Assembly (NCBI GenBank): GCA_020632495.1
Contig: JACKFL010000006.1
Location: 1,568,241-1,632,240, forward strand
Origin: Candidatus Omnitrophota bacterium
GTDB taxonomy: Bacteria > Omnitrophota > Gorgyraeia > Zapsychrales > Zapsychraceae
Length of the DNA stretch: 64,000 bases
Reading direction: 5' to 3'
Shown here: positions 26,031-34,577 of the stretch, in pieces
Position numbering within the stretch: position 1 is the stretch's first letter
Layout: every line of letters starts with the position of its first letter
Made by a program: the position numbers and the translations under genes
The notes under the pieces: generated by a model
The model's database searches: none
What the model was told of the DNA's origin: nothing
The model's input: only the letters and a program-made list of their open reading frames with translations

Positions 26031-29000
26031 ATGAAAAAGTTTATCGCCATGATGTTAGCACTCAGCTTCGCGGCATATCCGATCTCGGTACATGCATCTG
26101 ACGCCGTTGCACTGTCAGACGCCGAAATGGATGAAATCGCGGCTGGTGAGTGGGTTCTTGCCAAAGGCGAAGCCCACGGAAAGAAATCGAGCAAGTTCAA
26201 CATGTTGAAGGTGGAATCTGAATCGCAAGCCAACGTTAAAGCGATCAGCAACGCCAACGCAGTTGATTCAGCTGTTAACGTCCAAACAAACGTATCAAAC
26301 GCCGCCGAAGGCGCAATCGACGTTAACCATACTAATGAAGCCACGGCCACCAACTTCGGACCGGGCATGGAAACAAAGTCAACAACTGTGGAAGAAACGC
26401 TGAGCGTGGACTACTCCACATCAGTTATGGAAGAAAACATGAACGTGACCAGCAGTTCAGCCAGCTCTTCCGAAACGCACAGTGTGACTTACAACGACAT
26501 CAACTCAAAGGAAGAAAGCGCATCAGCCAGCAGCAGCTCTACGCTGGACGAAAGTGCTTCTAACCAAGCTTCTCAAAGCGCCAGCAGCGACCACACGGAT
26601 ACAGCCAGCGATCAGCAACAAAATTCTGCTGAAAGCTCATCCAGCTGGGGCTTGGACGGAAGCGTATCATACGGAAGCAGCAGCAACGAAGAATCAGCTT
26701 CTGATTCAGCTTCTCAATCAGCTTCAGAAAGCGCTTCTCAATCAGCTGCCGACAACGCTCAGCAGTCTGCTTCAGAAAGCGGTTCTGAGTCTTCTTCTCA
26801 AAGTGCTGCCGAAGCTGCCGCGACTCAGGACAGAGACCTCTCTATTTCTGCTTCTGACACCGCCAGCTCAAACTCAGAAACAGCTTCAGAAAGCGCTTCT
26901 CAATCAGCTGCCGACAACGCTCAGCAGTCTGCTTCAGAAAGCGGTTCTGAATCTTCTTCCCAAAGTGCTGCCGAAGCTGCCGCTACACAAGACAGAGATC
27001 TCTCGATCTCCGCTACTGACAGCGCAAGCGCTAACCAAGAATCAGCTTCAGAAAGCGCTTCTGAATCTGCTTCTCAATCAGCTGCCGAAAATTCAGCAGC
27101 GACTGACCAAGACCTGGATGCCAGCGTTTCCTACAACGCCAGCACCAACGAAGACTCAGCTTCAGAAAGCGCCGCTGATTCAGCATCACAAAGCGCCGCC
27201 GAGTCTGCATCTCAAAGTTCAGCTGAAAACTCAGCTGCAACTGACCAGGACTTGGACATCGTTGTATCTGACACACAAAGCACTACTGACCAATCTGCGT
27301 CAGAAAGCGCTTCTGAGTCAGCTTCTCAATCTTCTTCAGAGTCTTCTGCCTCCGCAGACACGGCTACTGACCAAGATGTAGACGCTTCTCTGTCAGCTAC
27401 GTCCAGCGACACAACATCCAACGCAACTAATTCAACTACTGATTCTGCCAGCTCAGAAAGCACAGCTGCGCAAACAACCACCACTTCAGACGATGCTTCC
27501 AGCAGCGAATGGACCGGTGAGTTCAACGCCAGCGCTTCTGACACAACCAGCAGCAGCACCTCAGAAGGCGAATCATCAGTTGATAATTCTACAACTGAGA
27601 ATGCAAGCGGCACTACCGGAAGTACAACTAACCTGACTGGACCGGCTACTTCTGATACGGAACAAGGAGCTACTACGACTGCTCCGGATCCGGCAGAAAC
27701 GTCAACCAGCTCATCGCAAAACCAAACAGCTGACGCTGAAGGTTCTGCATCAGGAAGCACCACTACCGCAGTTTCTCAGTCTTCAACTGCCGGCGGCGGT
27801 TCTGAAACAGCTTCACAATCACAATCACAAGATGACACCGCTTGGGAAGGTCAAGTTTCCGGCAGCGAATCAGACACTACTGCCGCGACATCCAGCTCAA
27901 CTTCAGACACGACATCTTCATCTGAAGCGGCTGAGACCGACTCATCTTCTGATTCATCAGAATCAAGTTCAGAATGGAACGGAAGCGTTGACGCCACATT
28001 CGTCGGCAACAACGACTCATCTGCCTCCTCTACTGAGTCTGCTTCTGAAAACGCTGCAGACAGCTCCTCCGAATCAGCGTCAGAAAATGCATCATCAACT
28101 TCTGACTCTACATGGGACGGCAGCTTGTCAGCTAACAATGATTCATCATCATCAGCTTCTCAGAACGCTTCAGAAAGCGCTTCTGAATCAGCTGCTGACA
28201 GCTCATCTGAGTCTGCGTCTGAAAACGCCTCAGCCAGCTCAACTGAATCATTGGAAGCCGGCCTGACAGCCAACAACGATTCATCATCAGCTGCTTCTCA
28301 AAGTGCTTCAGAAAGCGCTTCTGAATCAGCTTCTGACAGCTCAAGCGCTTCTTCAGAATCCGCTTGGGGTCTTGATGTCACAGCTAACGACGATGCCGCT
28401 TCTTCTTCATCAGAAAGCGCATCCGAATCAGCTTCTGACAGCGCGTCAGAATCAGCCGCCAGCAGCGCTTCTCAAAGTGCTTCTGAGTCTGCATCTGACA
28501 GCTCAAGCGCTTCATCAGAATCCGCTTGGGGTCTTGATGTCACAGCTAACGACGATGCCGCTTCTTCTTCATCAGAAAGCGCATCTGAATCAGCTTCTGA
28601 CAGCGCATCTGAATCAGCTTCCAGCAGCGCCTCTCAAAGTGCTTCCGACAGTGCTTCTGAGTCTGCAGCTGAAAGCGCATCAGCATCAGCTTCAGCATCT
28701 GCTGAAGAAAACTTCGACGCATCACTGACAATGAACGATGATGCATCTTCATCTTCGCAAGCTTCTTCCTCAGCGGAAAGTGACCAAAGCTACGTTGAGA
28801 CTTCTGAAGCTCAAAACTCAGCTGAAAGCGCGAAATCAGAAACAAGCAACGAAGAAGCTCAAAGTTCAGCTTCAGAAATGCAAGACAAGTCGATCACCTA
28901 CGATGATTCTTCTTCAGAAGAATCAGATGAGTCAGTTGACGAATCCGTCATCATCTCAAACACGGTGGACGTAATTGTCGACGCATCCAAGACGATCACC

Positions 29001-29198
29001 AAAGAAGAAACAACCAAGCAAAGTGTTAAGAACATCTTGGTTATCTCTGGCGCATCTCAGTCTACTCTGGAAACCATCAGCAACCTGAACGCTGTCGGTT
29101 CCGCAGTAAACGTGCAAACGAACGTGACCAATTCATCCGCAGTTCAAGGAAACATCAACCAATCCAACATTGGTACTGCGATCAACGGTCAGTTCTAA
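26031..29198 (+). CDS. Giant Ser/Ala-rich exported repeat protein, candidate Fap-like fibre subunit
   Basis: 1055 residues; AAGGA lies upstream. The signal peptide ends near residue 22 (VHA). It is followed directly by LSDAEMDEIAAG (28-39), like the leader motif of C39-processed peptides. Both ends carry a related segment: NANAVDSAVNVQTNVSNAAEG near residue 80 and NLNAVGSAVNVQTNVTNSS near residue 1025, followed by GNINQSN, recalling FapB/FapC amyloid repeats. Between them, Ser/Ala/Glu-rich linkers separate about 13 short strand-like units (EWNGSVDATFVGNND, TWDGSLSANND, AWGLDVTANDD). The neighbouring C39 peptidase and FapF-like pore suggest export as a fibre or adhesin. Serines may be glycosylated (inference). 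Confidence 0.8.
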   Translation: MKKFIAMMLALSFAAYPISVHASDAVALSDAEMDEIAAGEWVLAKGEAHGKKSSKFNMLKVESESQANVKAISNANAVDSAVNVQTNVSNAAEGAIDVNHTNEATATNFGPGMETKSTTVEETLSVDYSTSVMEENMNVTSSSASSSETHSVTYNDINSKEESASASSSSTLDESASNQASQSASSDHTDTASDQQQNSAESSSSWGLDGSVSYGSSSNEESASDSASQSASESASQSAADNAQQSASESGSESSSQSAAEAAATQDRDLSISASDTASSNSETASESASQSAADNAQQSASESGSESSSQSAAEAAATQDRDLSISATDSASANQESASESASESASQSAAENSAATDQDLDASVSYNASTNEDSASESAADSASQSAAESASQSSAENSAATDQDLDIVVSDTQSTTDQSASESASESASQSSSESSASADTATDQDVDASLSATSSDTTSNATNSTTDSASSESTAAQTTTTSDDASSSEWTGEFNASASDTTSSSTSEGESSVDNSTTENASGTTGSTTNLTGPATSDTEQGATTTAPDPAETSTSSSQNQTADAEGSASGSTTTAVSQSSTAGGGSETASQSQSQDDTAWEGQVSGSESDTTAATSSSTSDTTSSSEAAETDSSSDSSESSSEWNGSVDATFVGNNDSSASSTESASENAADSSSESASENASSTSDSTWDGSLSANNDSSSSASQNASESASESAADSSSESASENASASSTESLEAGLTANNDSSSAASQSASESASESASDSSSASSESAWGLDVTANDDAASSSSESASESASDSASESAASSASQSASESASDSSSASSESAWGLDVTANDDAASSSSESASESASDSASESASSSASQSASDSASESAAESASASASASAEENFDASLTMNDDASSSSQASSSAESDQSYVETSEAQNSAESAKSETSNEEAQSSASEMQDKSITYDDSSSEESDESVDESVIISNTVDVIVDASKTITKEETTKQSVKNILVISGASQSTLETISNLNAVGSAVNVQTNVTNSSAVQGNINQSNIGTAINGQF
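26656..28755 (+). repeat. Ser-rich/strand repeat array inside the fibre gene
   Basis: Imperfect units alternate a SESASQSA-type linker with a strand-like block. Two long near-copies are visible: the linker ending ATQDRDLSISA occurs twice (about 26716-26850 and 26882-27012), and the block beginning SAWGLDVTANDDAASS occurs twice (about 28360 and 28524). Confidence 0.8.
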
Positions 29199-29212
29199 TA
29201 TAGGGTTCTATT

Positions 29213-29241
29213 CGCGGAGGAGGGTTTATCCCTCCTCCGCG
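29213..29241 (+). terminator. Strong hairpin between the two fibre genes
   Basis: CGCGGAGGAGGG (29213-29224), 5-base loop, CCCTCCTCCGCG (29230-29241): a perfect 12-base-pair stem just after the first fibre gene. There is no long T-run, so it may be a partial terminator or a 3' stabilising stem that sets the ratio of the two fibre proteins. Confidence 0.65.
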
Positions 29242-29307
29242 ACTGACCCCTTTGAAGATATAAGCAACAACTATAACTGAGCACCCCAACCAAAGGAACA
29301 TCCTAGA

Positions 29308-30573
29308 ATGAAAAAGCCATTCGCCCTTCTCACATCGGTTGCATTTTTCCTCTCAACCGTTGCTTCTCCCGCCCTCGCGCAAAGCGCCGTCGTCCTGACG
29401 GACGATGAACTCGATCAGATATACGCGGGTGCCTTGAATGGCGGCTTCAACAACTTCCTGGGGAACTCAGCCAATATCGCGTCCGGAACGAACAACGGAT
29501 CCATCACGCTGAACGAATCGTCATCATCTATTTTTGTCAACAATGCCAGCGTGCAGGCCCTTACCGCTCCGACGCCTCCGACATCACCGAATGGACCAGC
29601 GTCTCCGACCGGACCGGCATCTCCCACAGGACCGGCCGCTCCCGGAACACCGACAAGCCCGCTCTCGCCGGCAACCCCGGCAATCCCCGGCATCCCGGCG
29701 ACACCGGCAAGTCCGGCTGGACCGGCGGCTCCGACAGGCCCAGCGTCTCCCGGAGTACCGACAGGACCGGTTGCACCCTCTGGTCCGGCTACACCAGCTT
29801 TTCCCACGGGCCCCTTTGCTCCCTCAGGCCCGAACGGCGTGACACCGCCTTCAGGACCGGCAGCACCAACCGGACCAGCCGCCCCCGGACTTCCGTTCGG
29901 ACCCACGGCCCCGACAGGCCCTGCCATCCCGACAAGTCCCGCGGCACCGAACGGACCTGCCGCTCCGGCATCACCGGTTCTGCCAACCGGCGTAATCCCG
30001 CCCAGCAGCCCGGTTGGGCCCACGGCTCCGGGATCGCCGACATCACCTTTCTCTCCCGTGACACCGACAGTGCCGAGCGCACCGTCAGGACCGGTATCAC
30101 CGACGACACCGAATTTGCCTACGGCCCCCACAGGACCCGTGGCACCTACGACACCGAATACACCGGTAGCGCCCACAGCACCCAGCGCTCCAACAGCGCC
30201 TAGTGCCCCGGCCACTCCGACTGCCCCCACAGGACCGACGGCTCCCACAGCACCTTCACCGGTCGTTCTGGATGTAGTCGGGTTCCAAAGCGCCAGCGGC
30301 AATATGCGCGGAGAGCTGACCACGGCGTCATCCGTGACTCCGAACGGCGTGCCCGTAACTTCTAACAATCTCAACAACGTAGGAACGGTCAACGTCAATT
30401 CGGTCCAGGTAAGTGATACCAGCCAGGCCGGATTGCAGTCCCTGGTCAATGTGAATGCCGCGGGTAGCAGTGTGGACGTCGCCCTGAATATCGTGGTGGT
30501 GATCGATTCACAAGTGCAAAACATTAATAATTCCAACGTACTGAATAACCTGTCATCGCTTCAGGTTCGCTGA
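29308..30573 (+). CDS. Exported Pro-x-x repeat protein, second candidate fibre subunit
   Basis: 421 residues. A signal peptide ends ALA (about residue 24), followed by LTDDELDQIYAG (30-41), the same leader-like motif as in the gene before. After an Asn-rich segment comes about 230 residues with proline at every third position (for example TGPAAPGTPTSPLSPATP), expected to form a polyproline-II rod. The C-terminus, SLVNVNAAGSSVDVALNIVV then QNINNSNVLNN, matches the terminal segment of the Ser-rich protein and recalls Fap amyloid repeats. AAAGGAA lies upstream. The reverse strand also has a long open frame (collagen-like), judged a shadow. Confidence 0.8.
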   Translation: MKKPFALLTSVAFFLSTVASPALAQSAVVLTDDELDQIYAGALNGGFNNFLGNSANIASGTNNGSITLNESSSSIFVNNASVQALTAPTPPTSPNGPASPTGPASPTGPAAPGTPTSPLSPATPAIPGIPATPASPAGPAAPTGPASPGVPTGPVAPSGPATPAFPTGPFAPSGPNGVTPPSGPAAPTGPAAPGLPFGPTAPTGPAIPTSPAAPNGPAAPASPVLPTGVIPPSSPVGPTAPGSPTSPFSPVTPTVPSAPSGPVSPTTPNLPTAPTGPVAPTTPNTPVAPTAPSAPTAPSAPATPTAPTGPTAPTAPSPVVLDVVGFQSASGNMRGELTTASSVTPNGVPVTSNNLNNVGTVNVNSVQVSDTSQAGLQSLVNVNAAGSSVDVALNIVVVIDSQVQNINNSNVLNNLSSLQVR

Positions 30574-30585
30574 GATAGACTTCGC

Positions 30586-30614
30586 TTGCAAAGATGGCGC
30601 GTTTGAGATATAGT
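30586..30614 (+). promoter_or_regulatory. Promoter candidate for the peptidase/pore genes
   Basis: TTGCAA (30586-30591), 17-base spacer, TATAGT (30609-30614). The predicted start of transcription falls within a few bases of the ATG at 30626, which has no ribosome site, so a leaderless mRNA is possible. Confidence 0.45.
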
Positions 30615-30625
30615 ATGGATCTATT

Positions 30626-31339
30626 ATGGCAGGCATTCGTAAACTATTCCTATCACTGGCAGTTTCATCTCTCCTGATCACCGGGGCTGCCTCCCCGGTT
30701 ATGGCCACCACCATTAATGTCGGCGGCCTGCGCTTACACAAAAAAGTATCTACGATGCTGGAAGTCAAGCATCAGAACATCAGCCGCCAAAGCCGCGACT
30801 ACACATGCGGCGCGGCCGCCCTGTCCACGCTCCTAAATTACTACCTGGACGACCCTGTCTCCGAAGAGGAGATTATTCACGAACTCCATAAGCACGTCCC
30901 CCGCGAGAAGGCGATCGAACGCGGCGGTTTTACCCTCCTTGATCTCAAGAATTTTGCCCAAGCCAAGGGCTACAATGTCACCGGCTACCGCATGGACACC
31001 GCATTCCTGCGTCAAGTCAAGCAGCCGGTCCTGGTCCGCATCAACCTACGCAACTACAGTCACTTCGTCATCGTCAAAGGTGTTCTTGCCGACCGGATCT
31101 TCATGGCCGATCCGACCGCCGGAAATCTCTCCATGAAGATTCCTCAGTTCGAGAAAATTTGGACCAACGGCATCGGCCTCATCGTCGAAGACCCCACGGA
31201 GGACAAAGTTGCCGAAGGTAAAACATATGCCCTGAAAGTTGACGATGACGATATCATCATTTCGGACTACAAACGATTGCGTCAGCTCATCGACAACGGG
31301 GCTATCCGGACAGCCATTTATCCGTCGGAGTGGAAATAA
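30626..31339 (+). CDS. Exported C39-family cysteine peptidase, FapD-like
   Basis: 237 residues with a signal peptide (AASPVMA). The papain-like C39 triad is complete: Cys61 in DYTCGAAALSTLL, His146 in YSHFVIVKG, Asp162 in FMADPTAG. C39 peptidases cut after double-glycine-type leaders; a free-standing, exported member is the hallmark FapD component of functional-amyloid (Fap) operons. It lies right after two exported proteins with leader-like motifs ending AG and is coupled by a TAATG overlap to the FapF-like pore gene. The C-terminal ~50 residues (DDDDIIISDYKRLRQLIDNG) extend past the peptidase core. Confidence 0.85.
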   Translation: MAGIRKLFLSLAVSSLLITGAASPVMATTINVGGLRLHKKVSTMLEVKHQNISRQSRDYTCGAAALSTLLNYYLDDPVSEEEIIHELHKHVPREKAIERGGFTLLDLKNFAQAKGYNVTGYRMDTAFLRQVKQPVLVRINLRNYSHFVIVKGVLADRIFMADPTAGNLSMKIPQFEKIWTNGIGLIVEDPTEDKVAEGKTYALKVDDDDIIISDYKRLRQLIDNGAIRTAIYPSEWK

Positions 31340-32769
31340 TGATTTTTACCGCAAGCACCCGTTCCAGATCAGTTCTCAGCCTTTTAACTATCGCATTCAT
31401 GGTCCTCTCCTATGTCCATCCGGTCGCCGGATTGGCGGCAGAACCGACCATCGACGTGCAGACTTACAACCAGCTCAAGAAGGAGTTGAAAGCCGAACTG
31501 AAGGACGAGTTGTACACGGAAATCCGCGCCGAATTATACGACGAATTCAACACCACCATACATGATCTGGTGGCGGATAATATCCGCCGCGAACTCAAGG
31601 CCTATATCGCCGGGGAGATTTTGGACAGCCGCCGTGAACAACAGGCGCTCATCAACGGGGACCGTCCCCCGCTGATGCCGGGCGAAAAGCTGGATTACGT
31701 GGTGCGCCGGACGGTAGCGGAAGTCTTCCGCTCCGAGCAGTGGGACCATTTAGTCAGCGACGAAGAACTGGACAAGATCGTAGCGGCCGGCGGAAGCGTG
31801 GAACCGGAACTGACCATTAAGGGCGGATACACCAAATCTTCGTCCGCCCTGCAATCCCGCGCCGGCGGCAGCGCCGCTCCGATGAGCCGTGCCGATTATG
31901 AGCTGGCCGGCGGCGAGATCCGTCAAGAGTCCATCGAAAGGACATTACAGTCCAAGGGGAGCATCCTGCTGCCCAAGGGCACGATCCAGATTGAACCGAG
32001 CCTCACCTGGTCGCATTTTTCATCTAACCGTATTAACATTAACGGTTTCAGCATCCTGCCCGTATTGGTTATCGGTGATATTTCGGTCCAGGAGTCGCGC
32101 CGGGACATCTTTATCTCCTCCCTCGCTTTGAAATACGGCGTTCTGGAGAATCTCCAAGCCGAGGTTAAGGTCCCCTACCGCGGTCAGTTCAACCGGGACA
32201 CCGTCTCGGAATCTTCGGAAACCACCTCCAGTAACTCCGGCATCGGCGACGTTGAAGTCGGTGTGAGCCGTCAAATCGCCTGGGCCAACGGCGTCGTTCC
32301 CGACGTAATCGCCGCTTTGAACTTTAAAACCAAAACCGGACGCAGCCCTTACGGGACGACCATCGGTTTGGGAACCGGGCATTACGCGGTCCGCGGCTCG
32401 CTGGTTGCCGCCAAGTCCAGTGACCCGGCGGTTATTTTCGGCAGCCTCAGCTATACCTACAATTTCCAAGAGGATGTTGATCTGATCGGTAAAGTTGAGC
32501 CCGGAAGCACCATCGGCTACAGCCTGGGTATGGCCATCGCCCTGAGCTATCAGACGGCCATCAATTTCTCCTTCGACCACAGCGTCACCGAGAAATTCAA
32601 GACAGCCGGCAGGGAAGTTGACGGGTCGTTCCTCAACAGCGCCAACGTCAAAATCGGCGCCAACTGGTCCATCAATGACAAGTCCTCGGTGGACTTCAGC
32701 GTCGCCTTCGGGGTCACGGATGACGCGCCGGATGTGACGGTGGATGTCCGTTTCCCCTTCATTTTCTAA
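31339..32769 (+). CDS. FapF-like outer-membrane protein: coiled coil plus beta-barrel
   Basis: 476 residues from the ATG at 31339 (one-base overlap with the peptidase stop). The signal peptide ends near VAGLAA. An N-terminal coiled coil of about 50 residues (YNQLKKELKAELKDELYTEI to RRELKAYIAGEIL) is followed by a helical/loop region, then from about residue 215 amphipathic strands typical of a barrel (GTIQIEPSLTWSHFSS, AEVKVPYRGQFNR, IAWANGVVPDVIAALNF). It ends in Phe (DVRFPFIF), the usual C-terminal signal of outer-membrane proteins. FapF has this coiled-coil/plug/barrel plan and secretes amyloid subunits. Confidence 0.82.
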   Translation: MIFTASTRSRSVLSLLTIAFMVLSYVHPVAGLAAEPTIDVQTYNQLKKELKAELKDELYTEIRAELYDEFNTTIHDLVADNIRRELKAYIAGEILDSRREQQALINGDRPPLMPGEKLDYVVRRTVAEVFRSEQWDHLVSDEELDKIVAAGGSVEPELTIKGGYTKSSSALQSRAGGSAAPMSRADYELAGGEIRQESIERTLQSKGSILLPKGTIQIEPSLTWSHFSSNRININGFSILPVLVIGDISVQESRRDIFISSLALKYGVLENLQAEVKVPYRGQFNRDTVSESSETTSSNSGIGDVEVGVSRQIAWANGVVPDVIAALNFKTKTGRSPYGTTIGLGTGHYAVRGSLVAAKSSDPAVIFGSLSYTYNFQEDVDLIGKVEPGSTIGYSLGMAIALSYQTAINFSFDHSVTEKFKTAGREVDGSFLNSANVKIGANWSINDKSSVDFSVAFGVTDDAPDVTVDVRFPFIF

Positions 32770-32998
32770 TTTCTCAAAATCTCTAGAAGTATTTTCCAAC
32801 CCCCAACGGAAAAAATACGCCCGCGAACCACTACATATGCGGCCTCGACGGGTAGCAGACGTCATATATAGTATATTGTGTCCTAGTATGTCACACCTTG
32901 TCATGTTGACAAATAATTTATACCTGGTATAAAAATAATTGCAAATCGCTCTTCGGGCGGATTTCCGCTCGCTAACTTTACAAAGGAAATGGGGTTAT
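32770..32998 (+). other. Leader region of the AraC-type regulator
   Basis: 229 bases without an ORF I would support. Contains the promoter at 32906-32933 and an AT-rich stretch (ATATATAGTATATT near 32863-32876) that could be a protein-binding site. Confidence 0.4.
32906..32933 (+). promoter_or_regulatory. Strong promoter of the AraC/PocR regulator gene
   Basis: TTGACA (32906-32911), 16-base spacer ending TGG (extended -10), TATAAA (32928-32933). Confidence 0.75.
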
Positions 32999-33829
32999 AT
33001 GAACGACTCATTGCTACAGCACATACAGAAGATCTCTTTGATGAAGCACAACCGCGACCTCATACACTCCCTCTGCGGACTGGATATCGAAATCCGTCGC
33101 ATCGATGGAACAGCCATCAATTCCGCAGCCAAAGATATCGCCGTGAAGGAAGAACCCCTCAGAGCCCCCGGCGAAACGTGCACCTGCAACTCCAAACACG
33201 CCAATTGCCAGACCATTGACAGCGACATTCTCGGGAAGATCTATGACACCTACCAACCGCAAACCTACGTGTGCGCGGCCGGACTGAAAAAAATTGTCAT
33301 CCCGATTGTCATTAATAACAGCCTCGTGGGCCTCCTGTTCACGGGTGAAAATAAGGACTTCCGCTTCAACGGTGACCAGCTCTACCAGGTCATCAAGTTG
33401 CTCACCAATTTTACCGAATACGTCATCAAGAACGAGCTGACCCCATTGGATGTCAATTTCTTCCAAAACGGGGAAATTACGCGTCAACGGGAGTTGCTCA
33501 ACCGGGCCGTCCGTTACATCAAGCAGAACTACCACTGCAATGACCTGACGCTGAAGGAAGTCTCCACCAACAACGGCATCAGCTATCACTACCTTAGCCG
33601 CATTTTCAAGAAAGAACTGGATACCACCTTCGCCCAATTCCGCAATAAAGTTCGCATGGAAGCCGCCAAGAAAATGCTGAAGAATCGCAGCCTGTCCATT
33701 AGCCAGATTTCCTACGCCTGCGGATTCGACGATCCGGCATACTTCTGTAAAGTGTTCAAAAACACCATGGGAACATCTCCGACCAATTACCGGATGAAAG
33801 AGACCTCGGGAAAGCAGCGCCTGACCTAA
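32999..33829 (+). CDS. AraC-family transcription regulator with PocR sensor domain
   Basis: 276 residues from the ATG at 32999 (AGGAA upstream; a longer frame from 32939 would begin at the promoter). The N-terminal half has the PocR pattern, with cysteines in CTCNSKHANC and VCAAGLKKIVIPIVINNSLVGLLFTGE, a domain thought to bind small hydrocarbon-type ligands. The C-terminal ~100 residues are the AraC double helix-turn-helix (LTLKEVSTNNGISYHYLSRIFK and ISQISYACGFDDPAYFCKVFK). It lies directly after the fibre locus and may regulate it (inference). Confidence 0.88.
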   Translation: MNDSLLQHIQKISLMKHNRDLIHSLCGLDIEIRRIDGTAINSAAKDIAVKEEPLRAPGETCTCNSKHANCQTIDSDILGKIYDTYQPQTYVCAAGLKKIVIPIVINNSLVGLLFTGENKDFRFNGDQLYQVIKLLTNFTEYVIKNELTPLDVNFFQNGEITRQRELLNRAVRYIKQNYHCNDLTLKEVSTNNGISYHYLSRIFKKELDTTFAQFRNKVRMEAAKKMLKNRSLSISQISYACGFDDPAYFCKVFKNTMGTSPTNYRMKETSGKQRLT

Positions 33830-33887
33830 GAATTTCTCGGCGAATTTCAGTAAACGGTCCGTGCTTGGCCATCCGCTGAAGTACCGT

Positions 33888-34547
33888 ATGCGAATCTCTC
33901 CTGCCGTCATTATCCTCTTCGCTGTTACATCCTTGTTCCTAATGACATCTTCGTATTCTGCTCAGGCATCCATTATAGAAATGCTTTCCGGCTTACGTTC
34001 CGCCGTCGTGGAAGTAATTGCTGAAGATGCGGACCACTTTCGTAAAGGAGCCGGTGTTGTCATGCGCCGGGACGGCCTTATCGTCTGCAACCTGCATACC
34101 GTTCAGGGAGCTTCGCGCATCTTGATCAGGTACGACAATACCGGCCGGCGTCCGGCCCGGATCGTCCGCGTCTTTCCGGAGTACGATCTCATCTCATTAA
34201 AAATCGATCCTCCCACGCCTCTTTCCCCTGTACGCTTGGCCGACAAACAGGATGTATCTCTGAGACAGACGGTGTACCATATCGGAAGCTCGTTTCTCTT
34301 GGACGGTACGATCTCCGAAGGCCGCATTACCGGCTTGGGATCAAGCAAATCGGGAAATGCCCACGGCAACAAGGACATCGACATCATCCGGCTGAATATC
34401 CAGCTATTCAAAGGGGACAGCGGCGGACCGTTGTTCGATCAAGAGGGCCGGTTAATCGGGATGGTGGTCGCTGCCGATACCACACGGGAGCGGGTGAGCT
34501 TTGCTGTTCCTGCCAATAAAATCAAAAAAATTTTGTCCGCCCCCTGA
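33888..34547 (+). CDS. Exported trypsin-like serine protease (DegP/S1 family)
   Basis: About 219 residues from the ATG at 33888 (a GTG at 33861 is possible). The signal peptide ends near SAQA. The S1C catalytic triad is visible: His in VCNLHTVQGAS, Asp in PEYDLISLKI, Ser in KGDSGGPLFD. No PDZ domain, so shorter than DegP. The last segment VSFAVPANKIKKIL is typical of HtrA-like domains. A periplasmic protease beside fibre and glycosylation genes could serve quality control or processing; no substrate is evident. Confidence 0.87.
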   Translation: MRISPAVIILFAVTSLFLMTSSYSAQASIIEMLSGLRSAVVEVIAEDADHFRKGAGVVMRRDGLIVCNLHTVQGASRILIRYDNTGRRPARIVRVFPEYDLISLKIDPPTPLSPVRLADKQDVSLRQTVYHIGSSFLLDGTISEGRITGLGSSKSGNAHGNKDIDIIRLNIQLFKGDSGGPLFDQEGRLIGMVVAADTTRERVSFAVPANKIKKILSAP

Positions 34548-34577
34548 TATGACGCTATAATCAGGCAAATCACCCGT

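Noticed and set aside
26554..28728. Leu/Gln/Lys-rich plus-strand frames within the fibre gene
   Set aside because: Frame-shifted readings of the Ser-codon repeats without their own start signals.
29415..30536. Minus-strand collagen-like Gly-x-x protein
   Set aside because: It is the complement of the Pro-x-x rod; no ribosome site or signal peptide, while the sense frame has both and shares motifs with its neighbour.
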